A stretch of DNA of 64,000 nt from Gammaproteobacteria bacterium (GCA_018819105.1 JAHJQV010000027.1:99225-163224); one strand, 5' to 3'; counted from the stretch's first letter, positions 45,519 through 56,942 are shown. Notes: generated by a model from the sequence alone, not told the origin. Numbers and translations: made by a program.

Positions 45519-47459
45519 TTACTGTTGCTGCACAAATGCCGGCAGATCATTCTGCCCTGGCTGCGCCGCCTGCTGTATCAGCTCGATCAGTGCCGCCGGC
45601 GTCATGCTGCCCAGATCCTGACCCTGCTTGAGCCGGACACTGAGTAGCTGCTGTTCGACCTCGCGATCACCGACCACCACCAGCAGCGGGATTTTTTGCA
45701 GCGTGTGCTCGCGGATCTTGAAACCGACCTTTTCATTGCGGGTGTCCAGCTCGGCGCGGATGCCGGCTTGCAGCAGTTGCTCATGCACCGCGCGTGCATA
45801 GGGCTGCTGCGCATCGGTGATGTTCATGATCATCACCTGTACCGGCGCCAGCCAGAGCGGAAAATCGCCGGCGTAGTGCTCGATGAGCACGCCGAGAAAA
45901 CGCTCGATCGAGCCCATGATGGCGCGATGCACCATGTGCGGACGGTGTTTCTCGCCATCTTCACCGGTATAGAGAATGTCCAGCCGGTTGGGCAGGTTCA
46001 TGTCCACCTGGATGGTGCCGCACTGCCATACCCGACCAATCGCATCGTGCAGATGAAAATCCAGTTTCGGCGCATAGAAGGCACCATCGCCGGGATTCAG
46101 GCTCCAGTCCAGCTCCAGTGCCCGACAGACGTTTTCCAGTGCCTGTTCCGCAAGGTCCCAATCGGCGTCGCTGCCGATGCGCTCGTCCGGACGGGTGGAC
46201 AGCTTGACCTTGACATCGGTGAAGCCGAGTTCGGCATACACCTCGTTGATCAGCCCGCACATGGCGATGACTTCATCTTCGAGCTGCGCGGGCGTGCAGA
46301 AGATGTGGGCATCGTCCTGGGTAAAGCCCTGCACCCGCATCAGGCCATGGCGCGCGCCGGAGGCCTCATGCCGGAACACCTTGCCGAATTCGGCCATGCG
46401 CACCGGCAGATCGCGATAACTTTTCACCCCCTGTTTGAATATCTGCACATTGCCGGGGCAGTTCATCGGCTTCAGGGCAAAGCTGGTCTCGGCCGACTCA
46501 TCCACGACAAACATGTTTTCGCGATATTTGCCCCAGTGGCCGGTGTACTTCCAGAAATCCAGGCTCAGCACCTGCGGCGTGTGCACTTCGATGTAACCAT
46601 GCGCGCGCACCTTGCGGCGCATGTAATCCATCAGCGAGGAGTACAGCAGCCAGCCCTTGTCGTGCCAGAACGGCTGACCGGGCGCGGAATCCTCAAAATG
46701 AAACAGGTCCAGCTGCTGCCCCAGCTTGCGGTGATCGCGCTTTTCCGCCTCTTCCAGGCGCTGCAGGTAGGCCTTGAGCTCCTTGTCGTTGCGCCAGGCG
46801 GTGCCGTAAATGCGCTGCAGGGGCTCATTGCTGCTGTCTCCGCGCCAGTACGACCCGGACACGGCGGTGAGCTTGAAGCTGCCGAGAAAACGATGGTGCG
46901 GCACGTGCGGTCCGCGGCACATGTCGATGTAGTCGTCGTGCTGATACAGGCCCATGCTCTGGACTTCGGGCATGTCCTCGATCAGCTGCAGCTTGTAGTC
47001 CTCGCCGCGCGCGGAGAACGTCGCCACAGCCTCATCGCGCGGTGTCATGCGCTTGACCACGGCGGTGTCGGCAGCGGCCAGCTCACGCATGCGCTGTTCG
47101 ATGCGCTGCAGATCATGCTGGCTGAAGCCGGGTGGATAGTGAATGTCGTAATAGAAGCCGTTTTCGATCACCGGGCCGATGACCATTTTCGCCTCGGGAT
47201 ACAGCTGCTTGATCGCCTGCCCGAGCAGATGCGCGGTGGAGTGGCGGATGATCTCCAGCCCTTCCTCATCGCGCGCAGTGATGATGCGCAGCGAGGCGTC
47301 TGTGGTGATCAGATCACAGGCATCATGCAGGCTGCCATCAAGCTCGCCGGCCAGGGTCGATTTGGCCAGCCCGGGCCCGATGTCCGCAGCGACATCAAGT
47401 ATGCTCAATGGCTCGGGATAGGATCTCTGGCTGCCATCCGGCAGTGTGATCACAGGCAT
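45519..47459 (-). CDS. thrS: Threonyl-tRNA synthetase
   Basis: A 646-residue class II synthetase with an N-terminal TGS domain ([34 protein letters not shown]) and an editing domain ([17 protein letters not shown]). The catalytic core carries [13 protein letters not shown] with the zinc-binding Cys, [32 protein letters not shown] as motif 2, and [21 protein letters not shown] as motif 3. It is the first protein gene of the thrS-infC-rpmI-rplT-pheST-ihfA block. Confidence 0.97.
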   Translation of the reverse strand: MPVITLPDGSQRSYPEPLSILDVAADIGPGLAKSTLAGELDGSLHDACDLITTDASLRIITARDEEGLEIIRHSTAHLLGQAIKQLYPEAKMVIGPVIENGFYYDIHYPPGFSQHDLQRIEQRMRELAAADTAVVKRMTPRDEAVATFSARGEDYKLQLIEDMPEVQSMGLYQHDDYIDMCRGPHVPHHRFLGSFKLTAVSGSYWRGDSSNEPLQRIYGTAWRNDKELKAYLQRLEEAEKRDHRKLGQQLDLFHFEDSAPGQPFWHDKGWLLYSSLMDYMRRKVRAHGYIEVHTPQVLSLDFWKYTGHWGKYRENMFVVDESAETSFALKPMNCPGNVQIFKQGVKSYRDLPVRMAEFGKVFRHEASGARHGLMRVQGFTQDDAHIFCTPAQLEDEVIAMCGLINEVYAELGFTDVKVKLSTRPDERIGSDADWDLAEQALENVCRALELDWSLNPGDGAFYAPKLDFHLHDAIGRVWQCGTIQVDMNLPNRLDILYTGEDGEKHRPHMVHRAIMGSIERFLGVLIEHYAGDFPLWLAPVQVMIMNITDAQQPYARAVHEQLLQAGIRAELDTRNEKVGFKIREHTLQKIPLLVVVGDREVEQQLLSVRLKQGQDLGSMTPAALIELIQQAAQPGQNDLPAFVQQQ

Positions 47460-47548
47460 GCTTGTTTCATCACGGTGTTGCGGCTTGGGTGGCGGTCAAT
47501 AAACAATAGTCACCAAAAAATAGGAATCGTCGCATTTACAGGAAGTAA

Positions 47549-47625
47549 TGGTGGGCGATACTGGATTTGAACCAGTGACCTCTGCCATGTCAAGACAGCG
47601 CTCTAACCAACTGAGCTAATCGCCC
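47549..47625 (-). tRNA. tRNA-Val (GAC)
   Basis: A 77-nt cloverleaf on the minus strand: acceptor GGGCGAT/ATCGCCC, D-arm TAGCTCAGTTGGTTAGAGC, anticodon stem CTGTC/GGCAG with loop TTGACAT (anticodon GAC), T-arm with GGTTCAAATCC, and an encoded CCA end. It sits 90 bp upstream of thrS on the same strand. A TATACT on the minus strand at plus 47671-47676 could be its -10. Confidence 0.96.
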
Positions 47626-47971
47626 TTGTCCAGGGTGCAGACATCGTCAGGATGATCAGCACACAGGTAAAGTATAGCAAGGCCATGCTGCATCCGGGCG
47701 CGGTGCGACCACAATCACATCAGCCAGGGCATGCATGCTGTGCAGTGCCTGTGCCGGAGCCATGACAAGCGCGCAAATTTAGCAGGTTTCAGCGGCAATC
47801 ACAAGCCTGTTGCGCGCGCAACTGCCGGGTGCAGCGCGATGCCTGCGCAGCTCACCCATGTCGCAGCAACAGCTTGCTATGATGAGTGTGAACTGACGAG
47901 TCCGGTCAGCGTCACCCCGGCGCATCCGTTCTCAGCAGCCGTTAACCTGAATGCGAGCCTGCCAGCGAGAC
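47626..47971. other. Intergenic region between tRNA-Val and dnaE
   Basis: It separates the divergent tRNA and dnaE genes. Besides the possible tRNA -10 at 47671-47676 there is a TATGAT at 47878-47883 about 90 bp before dnaE that could serve it, but no good -35 accompanies either. GC-rich inverted segments such as TTGCGCGCGCAA near 47810 are present. No gene is seen. Confidence 0.35.
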
Positions 47972-50900
47972 ATGTCGACAGCACCCGGTTTTGTTCATCT
48001 GAGCCTGCACAGCGAGTACTCGCTGATCGACAGCGTGATCCGCATCCCCCAGCTGATGGAGCGGCTGCAGCAGCTCAATATGAACTGTGTGGCGCTGACC
48101 GATCACAGCAATCTGTTTGCCATGGTCAAGTTCTACCGCGCTGCCGAGCGCGCCGGCATCAAGCCGATCATCGGTGCCGAGGTGCAGCTGATCCCCGGCA
48201 GCGGCAGCGGCAGCGCCAGCCCCGGCCGCCTGCTGCTGCTGTGCCAGAACCGCCAGGGCTACACCAACCTGTGCCGGCTGTTGTCCGCCGCCTATCTGCA
48301 AAGCGCCAGTCGCGACCAGCACTGGATCAGCAAGGATGAGCTGTTTCGTCACCAGGCCGGACTGATTGCACTCAGCGGCGGCCTCAGCGGTGACATCGGC
48401 CAGTCGCTGCTGTTGACCGGCAAGACCAAGCAGGCAGAACAGTTGTTGCGCCAGTACCGCGAGCATTTCGGCGATCGCTTTGTGCTGCAGATTGCCCGGC
48501 TTGGTCACACCGGCGAGGCCGAGTATGAGCGCTGTCTGATCGCCCTGGCCAACCAGACCGGCTGCCCGGTGGTGGCCACCAACGATGTCTGTTTTCTGCA
48601 GCCAGACGACTTCACCGCCCACGAAGCCCGCGTCTGCATCAATCAGGGACGTGTGCTGGCCGATCAGCGCCGCCAGACCCCCCACACCCAGCAGCAGTAT
48701 CTGCGTTCGGCAGAGGACATGGCCGAGCTGTTCAGCGACATGCCACAGGTGCTGGAAAACAGCGTGCTGCTGGCACAGCGCTGCAATCTTGAACTGCAGT
48801 TCGACCAATACGCCCTGCCCGCTTTTCCGGAATCCGGCGCCCGCAGCGAGGCCGATTTTCTCGCCGCCAAGGCCAGCGCAGGTTTGCAGCAGCGGCTGAG
48901 CGATGAGGGCCTGGCCGAGGGCTTCAGTGACAGCGACTACCACGACCGGCTACGGCTGGAGCTGGATGTCATCAATAGCATGGGCTTTCCCGGCTACTTT
49001 CTCATCGTTGCCGATTTTGTGCAGTGGTCCAAGCATAACGATATCCCGGTCGGTCCCGGACGCGGCTCCGGTGCCGGATCGGTGGTGGCCTGGGCACTGG
49101 GCATCACCGACCTCGATCCCCTGCGCTATGACCTGCTGTTCGAGCGCTTCCTCAACCCCGAACGCGTGTCCATGCCGGATTTCGACATCGATTTCTGCAT
49201 GACCGACCGCGACCGCGTGATCGAATACGTGGCCAACACCTATGGGCACGATCAGGTCAGCCAGATCATCACCTTCGGGCGCATGAACGCCAAGGCCGTG
49301 GTGCGCGACTGCGGTCGCGTGCTGGGCTATGGCTATGGCTTTGTCGACAGCATTGCCAAACTGATTCCGCCCGATCTGAACATGACCCTGAACAAGGCGC
49401 TGCAGGACGAGCCGCAACTGGCCGAACGCCGCGCGCAGGAGGAAGATGTCAACAACGTCATCGAGCTGGCGCTGCAGCTCGAAGGGCTGGCACGCAATGC
49501 CGGCAAGCATGCCGGTGGCGTGGTCATCGCGCCGGGACCGCTGACCGACTACACCGCCCTGTACGCCGAGCCCGGCGGCAGCACGGTGTCGCAGCTGGAC
49601 AAGGACGACATCGAGGCCATGGGGCTGGTGAAGTTCGATTTTCTCGGCCTGCGCACGCTCACCATCATCAAATGGGCGGTGCAGAACATCGACCGGCAGC
49701 GGGCCGCGCAACAGCAGGCAGCGCTGGATCTGCGCAAGCTGCCGCTGGACGATGCCGCCACCTTCCGCCTGCTGCAGGAATGCCGCACCACGGCGGTGTT
49801 CCAGCTTGAATCGCGCGGCATGCGTGACCTCATGCGCAAGCTGCGACCGGACTGTTTTGACGACATCGTCGCGCTGGTGGCGCTGTTTCGGCCCGGCCCG
49901 CTGGAATCGGGCATGGCCATCGAGTACATCCAGCGCAAACACGGCGAGGCCAAAATCCATTACCCGCACCCATCGCTGGAGATCATCCTGGAACCCACCT
50001 ACGGGGTCATCCTGTATCAGGAACAGGTGATGCAGATCGCCCAGGTCATGGCTGGCTACAGCCTCGGTGCGGCGGATCTGCTGCGCCGCGCCATGGGCAA
50101 GAAGAAAGTCGAGGAGATGAACCGGCAGCGCGATATTTTTGTCGCTGGCGCGCAGCAGAACGGGATTGATCAACGCCTGGCCAACAGCGTGTTCGACCAG
50201 ATGGAAACCTTTGCCAGTTATGGTTTCAACAAGTCACACTCGGCCGCCTACGCCATGCTTTCGTATCAGACCGCCTGGCTGAAGGCCCACTACCCGGCCG
50301 AATTCATGGCCGCCGTGCTGTCGGCGGACATGGACGACCAGGACAAGATCGCCAATCTGATCGACGATTGCCGGCAGATGGGGATAGAGATTCTGCCGCC
50401 CGACGTGATGCGCTCGGCGTATCGCTTCATCGTTGACAACGGTGCCATCCGCTACGGGCTGGGTGCGATCAAGGGGGTCGGCGAGGCCGCCATCGAGTCG
50501 ATCATCGCCAGTCGCCCCGCATCCGGCAGCTTTGTCTCACTGGCGGATTTCTGTCTGCGCCAGGATCTGCGTAACGTCAACCGGCGCGCGCTGGAAGCAC
50601 TGATCCGGGCCGGTGCCATGGACTTTCCACAGCAGCATCAGGCCCAGATGCTGGCCGATCTGGAGGCCGCGATCAAGGCCGCCGAGCAGGCCCACCATGA
50701 TGACGCCGCTGGACAGTCAGGCCTGTTCGGTGAAATGCCCGTGGCAGCGACTGCAGTCAGTAGCGAGACCAATGCCGGTGCGGTGCAGGAGCGCTGGACG
50801 CAACAACAGCGACTGAGCGCCGAGCGGGAGACGCTGGGGCTGTATCTGACCGGACACCCGCTGGATCACCTGCGTGCCGAGTTGGCCCGGTTCACCAGTG

Positions 50901-51523
50901 GCACGCTGGAGGACATCACCCGACGCGTGCTGGGTGACGGCAGTCAGACCGGTGCTCAGGCCACAAACGGCAAAACCGGCAAGGCGGGCAAACAACCTGT
51001 GGTGATCGCCGCGCTGATCATGGCGATCCGCCGACGTCCCGGCAAAGGGGCCTTTGTGGCCGTTGATGACGGCACGGCGCGGGTCGAGATCAATGTCTTC
51101 GAAGAGGTGTTCAGCAGCAGTGAGGCACTGCTGCACAGGGATCAGTTGGTGATCATCAAGGGCGACGCCAGCATCGACCGTTTCAACGGCGGTCTGCGCA
51201 TCAGCGCGCGGGAGATCCTCGATCTGGCCACCGCCCGCCTGCGCCATGCCCGCTACCTGCATCTGCGCATGCACGCACCAGATACGCAACTGGTGCAGCG
51301 ACTGCAACAGGTGCTGCACAATCAGGGGCGTGTGGCTGCTGCCAGCAATGGTGGCGGCAGGGTACAGGTGATCGCCGACATCAGCACCGGCGACTACCAG
51401 GCCCGCCTGCGCTTTGCCGACAACTGGCGTGTGGCCGCCGACGAGGCACTGCTGGAAGCCTTGAGCACCCTGCCCGGCGTGGAGCATGTCCTGTACTATG
51501 AGCGAAATGCACAAAGTCAATGA
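47972..51523 (+). CDS. dnaE: DNA polymerase III alpha subunit
   Basis: The 1183-residue replicative polymerase subunit. The PHP domain starts FVHLSLHSEYSLIDS and has VALTDHSNLFAMVKFYRAAERAGIKPIIGAEV. The palm has GPGRGSGAGSVVAWALGITD and PDFDIDFCMTDRDRVIEYV with the catalytic aspartates. FRPGPLESGMAIEYIQRKHGE, RRAMGKKKVEEMNRQRDIFV and FNKSHSAAYAMLSYQTAWLKAHYPAEFMAA follow, then helix-hairpin-helix, OB and tau-binding domains. I chose the ATG at 47972 because it yields a family-like start; an ATG at 47951 adds seven residues. Confidence 0.97.
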   Translation: MSTAPGFVHLSLHSEYSLIDSVIRIPQLMERLQQLNMNCVALTDHSNLFAMVKFYRAAERAGIKPIIGAEVQLIPGSGSGSASPGRLLLLCQNRQGYTNLCRLLSAAYLQSASRDQHWISKDELFRHQAGLIALSGGLSGDIGQSLLLTGKTKQAEQLLRQYREHFGDRFVLQIARLGHTGEAEYERCLIALANQTGCPVVATNDVCFLQPDDFTAHEARVCINQGRVLADQRRQTPHTQQQYLRSAEDMAELFSDMPQVLENSVLLAQRCNLELQFDQYALPAFPESGARSEADFLAAKASAGLQQRLSDEGLAEGFSDSDYHDRLRLELDVINSMGFPGYFLIVADFVQWSKHNDIPVGPGRGSGAGSVVAWALGITDLDPLRYDLLFERFLNPERVSMPDFDIDFCMTDRDRVIEYVANTYGHDQVSQIITFGRMNAKAVVRDCGRVLGYGYGFVDSIAKLIPPDLNMTLNKALQDEPQLAERRAQEEDVNNVIELALQLEGLARNAGKHAGGVVIAPGPLTDYTALYAEPGGSTVSQLDKDDIEAMGLVKFDFLGLRTLTIIKWAVQNIDRQRAAQQQAALDLRKLPLDDAATFRLLQECRTTAVFQLESRGMRDLMRKLRPDCFDDIVALVALFRPGPLESGMAIEYIQRKHGEAKIHYPHPSLEIILEPTYGVILYQEQVMQIAQVMAGYSLGAADLLRRAMGKKKVEEMNRQRDIFVAGAQQNGIDQRLANSVFDQMETFASYGFNKSHSAAYAMLSYQTAWLKAHYPAEFMAAVLSADMDDQDKIANLIDDCRQMGIEILPPDVMRSAYRFIVDNGAIRYGLGAIKGVGEAAIESIIASRPASGSFVSLADFCLRQDLRNVNRRALEALIRAGAMDFPQQHQAQMLADLEAAIKAAEQAHHDDAAGQSGLFGEMPVAATAVSSETNAGAVQERWTQQQRLSAERETLGLYLTGHPLDHLRAELARFTSGTLEDITRRVLGDGSQTGAQATNGKTGKAGKQPVVIAALIMAIRRRPGKGAFVAVDDGTARVEINVFEEVFSSSEALLHRDQLVIIKGDASIDRFNGGLRISAREILDLATARLRHARYLHLRMHAPDTQLVQRLQQVLHNQGRVAAASNGGGRVQVIADISTGDYQARLRFADNWRVAADEALLEALSTLPGVEHVLYYERNAQSQ

Positions 51524-52029
51524 TGCCTGGCATCATACGACACAGTCCGCGTGACCTGATATGGTTCAAAGGAGTCGCTATACGACTATTCCGAAGACTG
51601 GATTCCGGCCTGCACCCCAATGACGGCAGAGATGGATTGCAAAAACAACGCTGGTCATACCTGGATGTGTCGCTCTGCGACAGTCAACAACATGTATAGC
51701 GACATGCAACGCGGCAGGTGTCCAGTCATTTAACCGTCGCGCAGCGACACTAATGCAATGCCAGCGGGGACGCTGGCGCTCCAGGGCGTCGTACAGCCGT
51801 TAAACAACGCTTCCTGTAGGAGACTGCTTGCAGGCGAACCCAATCATGCTGCTTGACATATTCACACACAAAGCCTTCGGCCAGGCATTCCAACGCCAGA
51901 CATGCAAATGCGCCTCAACCGATGCCAGCGGGAATGCTGGCGATCCTGAGCCATGCTCAAGCACGATACACACCATTAATGAATCGCTTAGAGAAGTCTG
52001 TGTATGGACTGAGTCCCGGCCTGCGCCGG
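51524..52029. other. Repeat-bearing spacer after dnaE
   Basis: No gene is supported. The stretch holds a single copy of the 58-bp family core (ATGCCAGCGGGGACGCTGGC near 51764), a degenerate copy near 51920, and the palindrome TGTCGC-TCT-GCGACA at 51668-51682 with a near copy at 51736-51748. This marks the boundary between the core dnaE gene and the accessory region. Confidence 0.6.
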
Positions 52030-52362
52030 AAGGACAAGCTTGATCCAATGCTCAAAGATCGCCGTCATCCCGGCCTGCACGGGAAGGACAAGCTTGATCC
52101 AATGCTCAAAGATCGCCGTCATTCCGGCCTGCACGGGAAGGACAAGCTTGATCCAATGCTCGAAGATCGCCGTCATCCCGGCCTGCACGGGAAGGACAAG
52201 CTTGATCCAATGCTCAATGATCGCCGTCATCCCGGCCTGCACGGGAAGGACAAGCTTGATCCAATGCTCAAAGATCGCCGTCATTCCGGCCTGCGCCGGA
52301 AGGGCAAGCTTGATCAAATGCTCGAAGATTGCCGTCATCCCGGCGCAGGCCGGGATCCAGTT
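52030..52362. repeat. 54-bp tandem satellite
   Basis: Units beginning AAGGACAAGCTTGATCC start at 52030, 52084, 52138, 52192 and 52246, exactly 54 bp apart, with a sixth diverged unit at 52300 and a closing CCGTCATCCCGGCGCAGGC-CGGGATCC palindrome. Each unit contains CGCCGTCATCCCGGCCTGCACGGG. Because 54 is a multiple of three and units lack stops, both strands stay open over the array, but the predicted 18-residue repeats look like translated palindromic DNA, not protein. A TGTCGC-GCA-GCGACA palindrome follows at 52373-52387. Confidence 0.92.
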
Positions 52363-52474
52363 CGAATAGTATTGTCGCGCAGCGACACAACCTGTCTTCT
52401 CAATTCAGGCAACGATTTGTACTTTGGCTGGCGGAAATGCCATTGTGCAATACACACATCCTGAAGAGCAGCAG

Positions 52475-55400
52475 ATGTACCGGCTACAACTTGACCCGGA
52501 GCACAAATTCCACAACAATCCGGTCATGACACAGAACAAATCAGGGGACACGGTGCAAGGCACACACCAGGCACCGGCAGCGTCGACAGCACCCGGCGAT
52601 GTCGACGCCTTCATCGAGCGCTGGCGTGATACCGGCGGCAAGGAACGCGCCAACTACCAGCTGTTTCTCACCGAACTTTGTCAATTGCTCGGCCTGCCCG
52701 GCCCGGAACCGGCTGGCGAAAACGACCGCGACGATGCCTACGTGTTCGAACGACGGGTCGACATCCACCATGCCGACGGCACCGTCAACCGCGGCTATAT
52801 CGACCTCTACAAGCGCGGCCATTTTGTGCTGGAGGCCAAGCGCGTAAGCGAAAAACACGAATCCAGCCGCTGGGACAAGGCCATGTTGCGCGCGGTCGCC
52901 CAGGCCGACAGCTACATCCGCGCCCTGCCCGCCGATGAGGGCAGGCCGCCGTTTTTGCTCACCTGCGACGTTGGCAAAACCATCGAGGTTTATGCCGAGT
53001 TCTCAAGAAGCGGCGCCACGTACGTGCCGTTTCCCGACCCCAGAAGCCATCGCATTCATCTGCCGGATCTGCGCGACGAGCACATCCGCCAACGCCTGGT
53101 CGGCATCTGGACCAACCCCGACGCGCTGGACCCGGCCAGGTACGCCGCGCGCGTCACCCGCGAACTCAGCAAAACACTCGCCCTGCTCGCCAGAGCGCTG
53201 GAAAAAGATGGCTACCACGTCGAGCGTGTCGCCCATTTCATCAAGCGCTGTCTGTTCACCATGTTCTGCGAAGACGTCGACCTGTTGCCGCGCGGTGAAT
53301 TCACCGCGCTGCTGGAGAAACTGAAAAAAACGCCACAACACTTCGCCAAGGCCATTGCCGAGCTGTGGCAGACCATGAACAACGGTGGCTACAGCGGGGT
53401 GCTGAATCAGGAACTGTTGCGTTTCAACGGCAACCTGTTCCGCGACATCGACCCGATTCCGCTCGATCAAGCCCAGATCGACCTACTCATCGACGCCGCC
53501 CGCCACGACTGGAGCCAGGTCGAACCGGCCATTTTCGGCACCCTGCTCGAACGCGCGCTGGACCCGGAAGAACGCCACAAGCTGGGTGCCCACTACACGC
53601 CCAGAGCCTACGTCGAGCGGCTGGTCATGCCAACGATCATTGATCCATTGCGCGACGAATGGAAAACCGTGCAGGCCGCCGCCGCAGCGCTGGAAAACCA
53701 GGGCAAGGAAGTCCAGGCATTGGCCGAAATCCGCGCCTTTCACCACAAGCTGTGCGAGATTCGCATCCTCGACCCGGCCTGCGGCAGCGCCAACTTCCTG
53801 TATGTGACCCTGGAACACATGAAACGCCTGGAAGGCGAAGTGCTGAGCACGCTCAGCGACCTCGGTGCCGGCCAGAACCTGCTGGAAATGCAGGGCAACA
53901 CCGTCGACCCGCACCAGTTCCTCGGCCTGGAAATCAACCCCAGAGCCGCCGCCATCGCCGAAATCGTGCTGTGGATCGGCTACCTGCAATGGCACTTCCG
54001 CACCCACGGCCGCATCAACCCGCCCGAACCTGTCATCAAGGCGTTTGCCAACATCGAATGCCGCGACGCGGTGCTCGCTTATGACCGCATGGAATACAAG
54101 ACCCATGAGGACGGTCGGCCGGTGATGCGCTGGGACGGCAAGACCTGCAAGAAAAGCCCGACCACCGGGGAGGACATTCCCGATGAAACCGCCCAGGTGC
54201 CCGAAGAGCTCTACATCAACCCGAAAAAGGCGGAGTGGCCGGAGGCGGATTATGTGGTTGGGAATCCGCCGTTTATCGGCGCCGCCAGCATGCGCCGCGC
54301 CCTCGGCGACGGCTACGTTGACGCGCTCAGAAAAACCTGGAAGGAAGTACCCGAATCATCGGACTTCGTCATGTACTGGTGGAACAAGGCCGCCGACCTG
54401 GTTCGCAACGGCGATATCCAGCAGTTCGGCCTGATTACCACCAACAGTCTGCGCCAGACCTTCAACCGCCGCGTCATCGAGCGACACATGAACGAGAAGA
54501 AGCCGCTGTCGCTGGCGTTCGCGATTCCGGATCATCCCTGGGTGGATGGGTCGGATGGCGCGGCGGTACGGATTGCGATGACGGTGGGCACTGCCGGAGA
54601 GAGAACGGGAGCGCTGGGACAGATTCTGCAGGAAAGCAAGACTGACGAAGATGCTCGGAAAATTGAGTTCCGTTGGAAGCAGGGAAAGCTGCACAGCAAT
54701 CTGGCGGCAGGTGCGAACACCAGCGCGGCTGCGTCGTTGGAATCGAATTCCAGCATCAGTTCACCAGGGGTCAAGCTGCACGGTTCAGGATTCATCATAT
54801 CTTCTGAGGAGGCGAAAACACTTGGTCACGGGTCTGTCGATGGGCTTGAAACCTATATCCGGCAGTATCGCAATGGACGGGATCTGACTCAATCACCACG
54901 CGGCGTGATGGTCATTGATCTATATGGCCTGAGCCCTGAACAAATTCGAAAGAGCTTTCCCGCCGTCTACCAGCATATTGTGGAACGCGTAAAGCCCGAA
55001 CGCGATCAAAACAAGCGCGCAACCTATCGAAACAACTGGTGGATTTTTGGAGAACCGAGGAAAGAATGGCGTGCAATGTCAGCGTCCCAAAAGCGCTATA
55101 TCGCAACAGTAGAAACCAGCAAGCATCGTTTTTTCCAGTTCCTTGACAAAGAGATTCTGCCCGACAACAAGCTCATTTGTATTGCTACGCACAAGGCTCA
55201 GCACATAGGAACTCTCTCAAGTCGAATTCATGTTGGATGGTCGATTAGAACTGGGGGGAATCTCGGAGTTGGGAACGATCCTGTGTACGTGAAAACTCGC
55301 TGCTTCGAGACCTTCCCGTTTCCAGAACCTGACAAAGCCACGTCAAAGCGCATCGCCGACCTCGCCGAACACCTCGACGGCCACCGCAAACGCCAGCAGG

Positions 55401-56062
55401 CCCAGCACCCCGGCCTCACCATGACCGGCATGTACAACGTGCTGGAAAAGCTGTGTCGCATGGCCCTGCCGGGATCAAACGAGACACCGTTGACTGACAA
55501 GGAAAAAGAAATCCACGAGCAAGGCCTGGTCTCCGTCCTGCGCGAACTCCACGACGACCTCGACCGCGCCGTCTTCCAGGCCTACGGCTGGGACGACCTC
55601 GCCGAAAAACTCGTCGGCCGCCCCGGCGCCACCACCCCGTGGCCGGAAAAGCCTGAAGACCAGGCCGAAGCCGAAGAAGAACTGCTCCAGCGCCTCGTCG
55701 ACCTAAACCACCAACGCGCCGCCGAAGAAGCCCAGGGCAAAATCCGCTGGCTGCGCCCCGAGTATCAAGCCCCGGACGAATCCCCGGAACAGGGCAAACT
55801 CGACACCGGCGACAAGCAACAACCCGCCCAGACCGCAGCGGCCGCCGCCAGCAGCAAAAAGCCAACCTGGCCCAAAACCCTGCAAGCGCAGATCCGCGCC
55901 GTGCGCGAACAACTCGAAACCGCCCCCATGGACGCCGCCACGCTGGCCAGCCAGTTCAAGCGCAAGCCGGAAAAAGCCGTCACCCAGGTGCTGGACGCCC
56001 TGGCCGATCTGGGGATGGTGAATCAAGCCGACAACAAGACTTTCAGTCTGCGCGACAACTAA
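52475..56062 (+). CDS. MmeI-like type IIL/IIG restriction-modification enzyme
   Basis: A ~1195-residue single-chain enzyme that should both methylate and cut DNA. The N-terminal PD-(D/E)XK nuclease shows [17 protein letters not shown] (Asp110, Glu120, Lys122). A helical linker leads to the N6-adenine methyltransferase: motif [13 protein letters not shown] near residue 432 and motif IV NPPF near 597. The target-recognition region follows ([38 protein letters not shown], then [10 protein letters not shown]), and an Ala/Gln-rich linker joins a C-terminal winged-helix-like module. Start uncertain: ATG at 52475 (AAGAG upstream) or 52526, or TTG at 52424. No separate specificity gene is present, as expected for this class. 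Confidence 0.88.
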   Translation: MYRLQLDPEHKFHNNPVMTQNKSGDTVQGTHQAPAASTAPGDVDAFIERWRDTGGKERANYQLFLTELCQLLGLPGPEPAGENDRDDAYVFERRVDIHHADGTVNRGYIDLYKRGHFVLEAKRVSEKHESSRWDKAMLRAVAQADSYIRALPADEGRPPFLLTCDVGKTIEVYAEFSRSGATYVPFPDPRSHRIHLPDLRDEHIRQRLVGIWTNPDALDPARYAARVTRELSKTLALLARALEKDGYHVERVAHFIKRCLFTMFCEDVDLLPRGEFTALLEKLKKTPQHFAKAIAELWQTMNNGGYSGVLNQELLRFNGNLFRDIDPIPLDQAQIDLLIDAARHDWSQVEPAIFGTLLERALDPEERHKLGAHYTPRAYVERLVMPTIIDPLRDEWKTVQAAAAALENQGKEVQALAEIRAFHHKLCEIRILDPACGSANFLYVTLEHMKRLEGEVLSTLSDLGAGQNLLEMQGNTVDPHQFLGLEINPRAAAIAEIVLWIGYLQWHFRTHGRINPPEPVIKAFANIECRDAVLAYDRMEYKTHEDGRPVMRWDGKTCKKSPTTGEDIPDETAQVPEELYINPKKAEWPEADYVVGNPPFIGAASMRRALGDGYVDALRKTWKEVPESSDFVMYWWNKAADLVRNGDIQQFGLITTNSLRQTFNRRVIERHMNEKKPLSLAFAIPDHPWVDGSDGAAVRIAMTVGTAGERTGALGQILQESKTDEDARKIEFRWKQGKLHSNLAAGANTSAAASLESNSSISSPGVKLHGSGFIISSEEAKTLGHGSVDGLETYIRQYRNGRDLTQSPRGVMVIDLYGLSPEQIRKSFPAVYQHIVERVKPERDQNKRATYRNNWWIFGEPRKEWRAMSASQKRYIATVETSKHRFFQFLDKEILPDNKLICIATHKAQHIGTLSSRIHVGWSIRTGGNLGVGNDPVYVKTRCFETFPFPEPDKATSKRIADLAEHLDGHRKRQQAQHPGLTMTGMYNVLEKLCRMALPGSNETPLTDKEKEIHEQGLVSVLRELHDDLDRAVFQAYGWDDLAEKLVGRPGATTPWPEKPEDQAEAEEELLQRLVDLNHQRAAEEAQGKIRWLRPEYQAPDESPEQGKLDTGDKQQPAQTAAAAASSKKPTWPKTLQAQIRAVREQLETAPMDAATLASQFKRKPEKAVTQVLDALADLGMVNQADNKTFSLRDN

Positions 56063-56106
56063 TTTGCCAATGCTTGAATTGACAAAGGTTAACCCACAGG
56101 TTAATA

Positions 56107-56520
56107 ATGCGCATCCAGACGATCAATCGTAAGAACTGGCACCTGATAGAGAAAGTCAACGCAGCCGGCAGAGGCCTGGTTACGGATTTCCTCGTAGGAC
56201 TGGGTGCCAACAAGCAGCGAGAAGCTACGAGAATGATTGCTTTAATGGATCGCGTCGCCGCGAATGGCCCACGCCAGGGCACGGCAAAGTGTCACCAGAT
56301 CAAGGGTGACATCTGGGAATTGATCCACGGTTCGCTCAGAGTATTGTTCGCGCACGATGGGCATCGATTGATCATCTGCACCAGCGGATTCATCAAGAAA
56401 TCACAGAAGACACCGAAGCAGGAAATCAAACGCGCCGAGCGGATTCTCAATGAATATCGCCAGGCCAGCATCGATGAAAAGCTCGAATGGGTCAACCACG
56501 ATCAGGAGAATGAACAATGA
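56107..56520 (+). CDS. higB: RelE/HigB-family toxin of a TAC module
   Basis: A 137-residue toxin of the phage Gp49-like HigB group, predicted to be a ribosome-dependent mRNA nuclease. Family blocks are DIWELIHGSLRVLFAHDGHRLIICTSGFIKKSQKTPKQEIKRAERILNEY. The N-terminal ~45 residues are helical and less conserved. The gene begins the three-gene set toxin-antitoxin-SecB-like chaperone, with its stop overlapping the antitoxin start by ATGA. It stands 44 bp after the restriction enzyme on the same strand. Confidence 0.85.
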   Translation: MRIQTINRKNWHLIEKVNAAGRGLVTDFLVGLGANKQREATRMIALMDRVAANGPRQGTAKCHQIKGDIWELIHGSLRVLFAHDGHRLIICTSGFIKKSQKTPKQEIKRAERILNEYRQASIDEKLEWVNHDQENEQ

Positions 56521-56942
56521 GTGAGCAAAACACCAATCCGCTCGACCGGTACCGTGGCACGCTGGACTACGAACTGGCCAACGCGGAGATGGATTTCACC
56601 GATTCGCTGGAAACGCTGATGCTGCGCCGTGGCGTCAACAAGAGCGAACTGGCACGCCGTATCAAAACCAGCCCTGCTTACATCACCAAGATTCTTAGGG
56701 GCAGCACCAATTTCACGCTGGAGACCATGGTCAAGCTGGTGCGCGCCCTGGACGGCGAGCTGCATGTACGCGCCTGCGCCAGAGAAGACCAGGCACGTTG
56801 GTTTCATGCCATACGCAAGGATGCAATCTACGCAAGCCGTACTGACTGCATCCCCAAACCAGCCAATCGTACCCAGTATCGTCTGGTCGATCGTCTAGTC
56901 GAATCATCGGAACAGGATTATGAACTCGCCGCTGCAGCTTAA
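56517..56942 (+). CDS. higA: HigA-type XRE antitoxin with chaperone-dependent tail
   Basis: A 141-residue antitoxin. The Cro/C1-type helix-turn-helix spans residues ~30-80 (SLETLMLRRGVNKSELARRIKTSPAYITKILRGSTNFTLETMVKLVRALDGEL) and would bind the toxin and the operator. About 50 further residues (RKDAIYASRTDCIPKPANRTQYRLVDRLVESSEQDYELAAAA) follow. In known TAC systems such a C-terminal extension is the chaperone-addiction segment that makes the antitoxin unstable unless held by the SecB-like protein. Its end overlaps the chaperone gene by 23 bp. Confidence 0.85.
   Translation: MSEQNTNPLDRYRGTLDYELANAEMDFTDSLETLMLRRGVNKSELARRIKTSPAYITKILRGSTNFTLETMVKLVRALDGELHVRACAREDQARWFHAIRKDAIYASRTDCIPKPANRTQYRLVDRLVESSEQDYELAAAA

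Noticed and set aside
45696..47570. Long plus-strand frame opposite thrS
   Set aside because: thrS is complete on the minus strand and the frame also runs into the tRNA-Val region.
52030..52362. Possible CRISPR array
   Set aside because: Units are contiguous and identical throughout; there are no unique spacers between short repeats and no cas genes nearby.
51853..52464. 203-codon plus-strand frame with 18-residue repeats, and its minus-strand counterpart
   Set aside because: Both arise because the 54-bp satellite is a multiple of three and lacks stops; the repeated segments are palindromic DNA with no ribosome site or family likeness.
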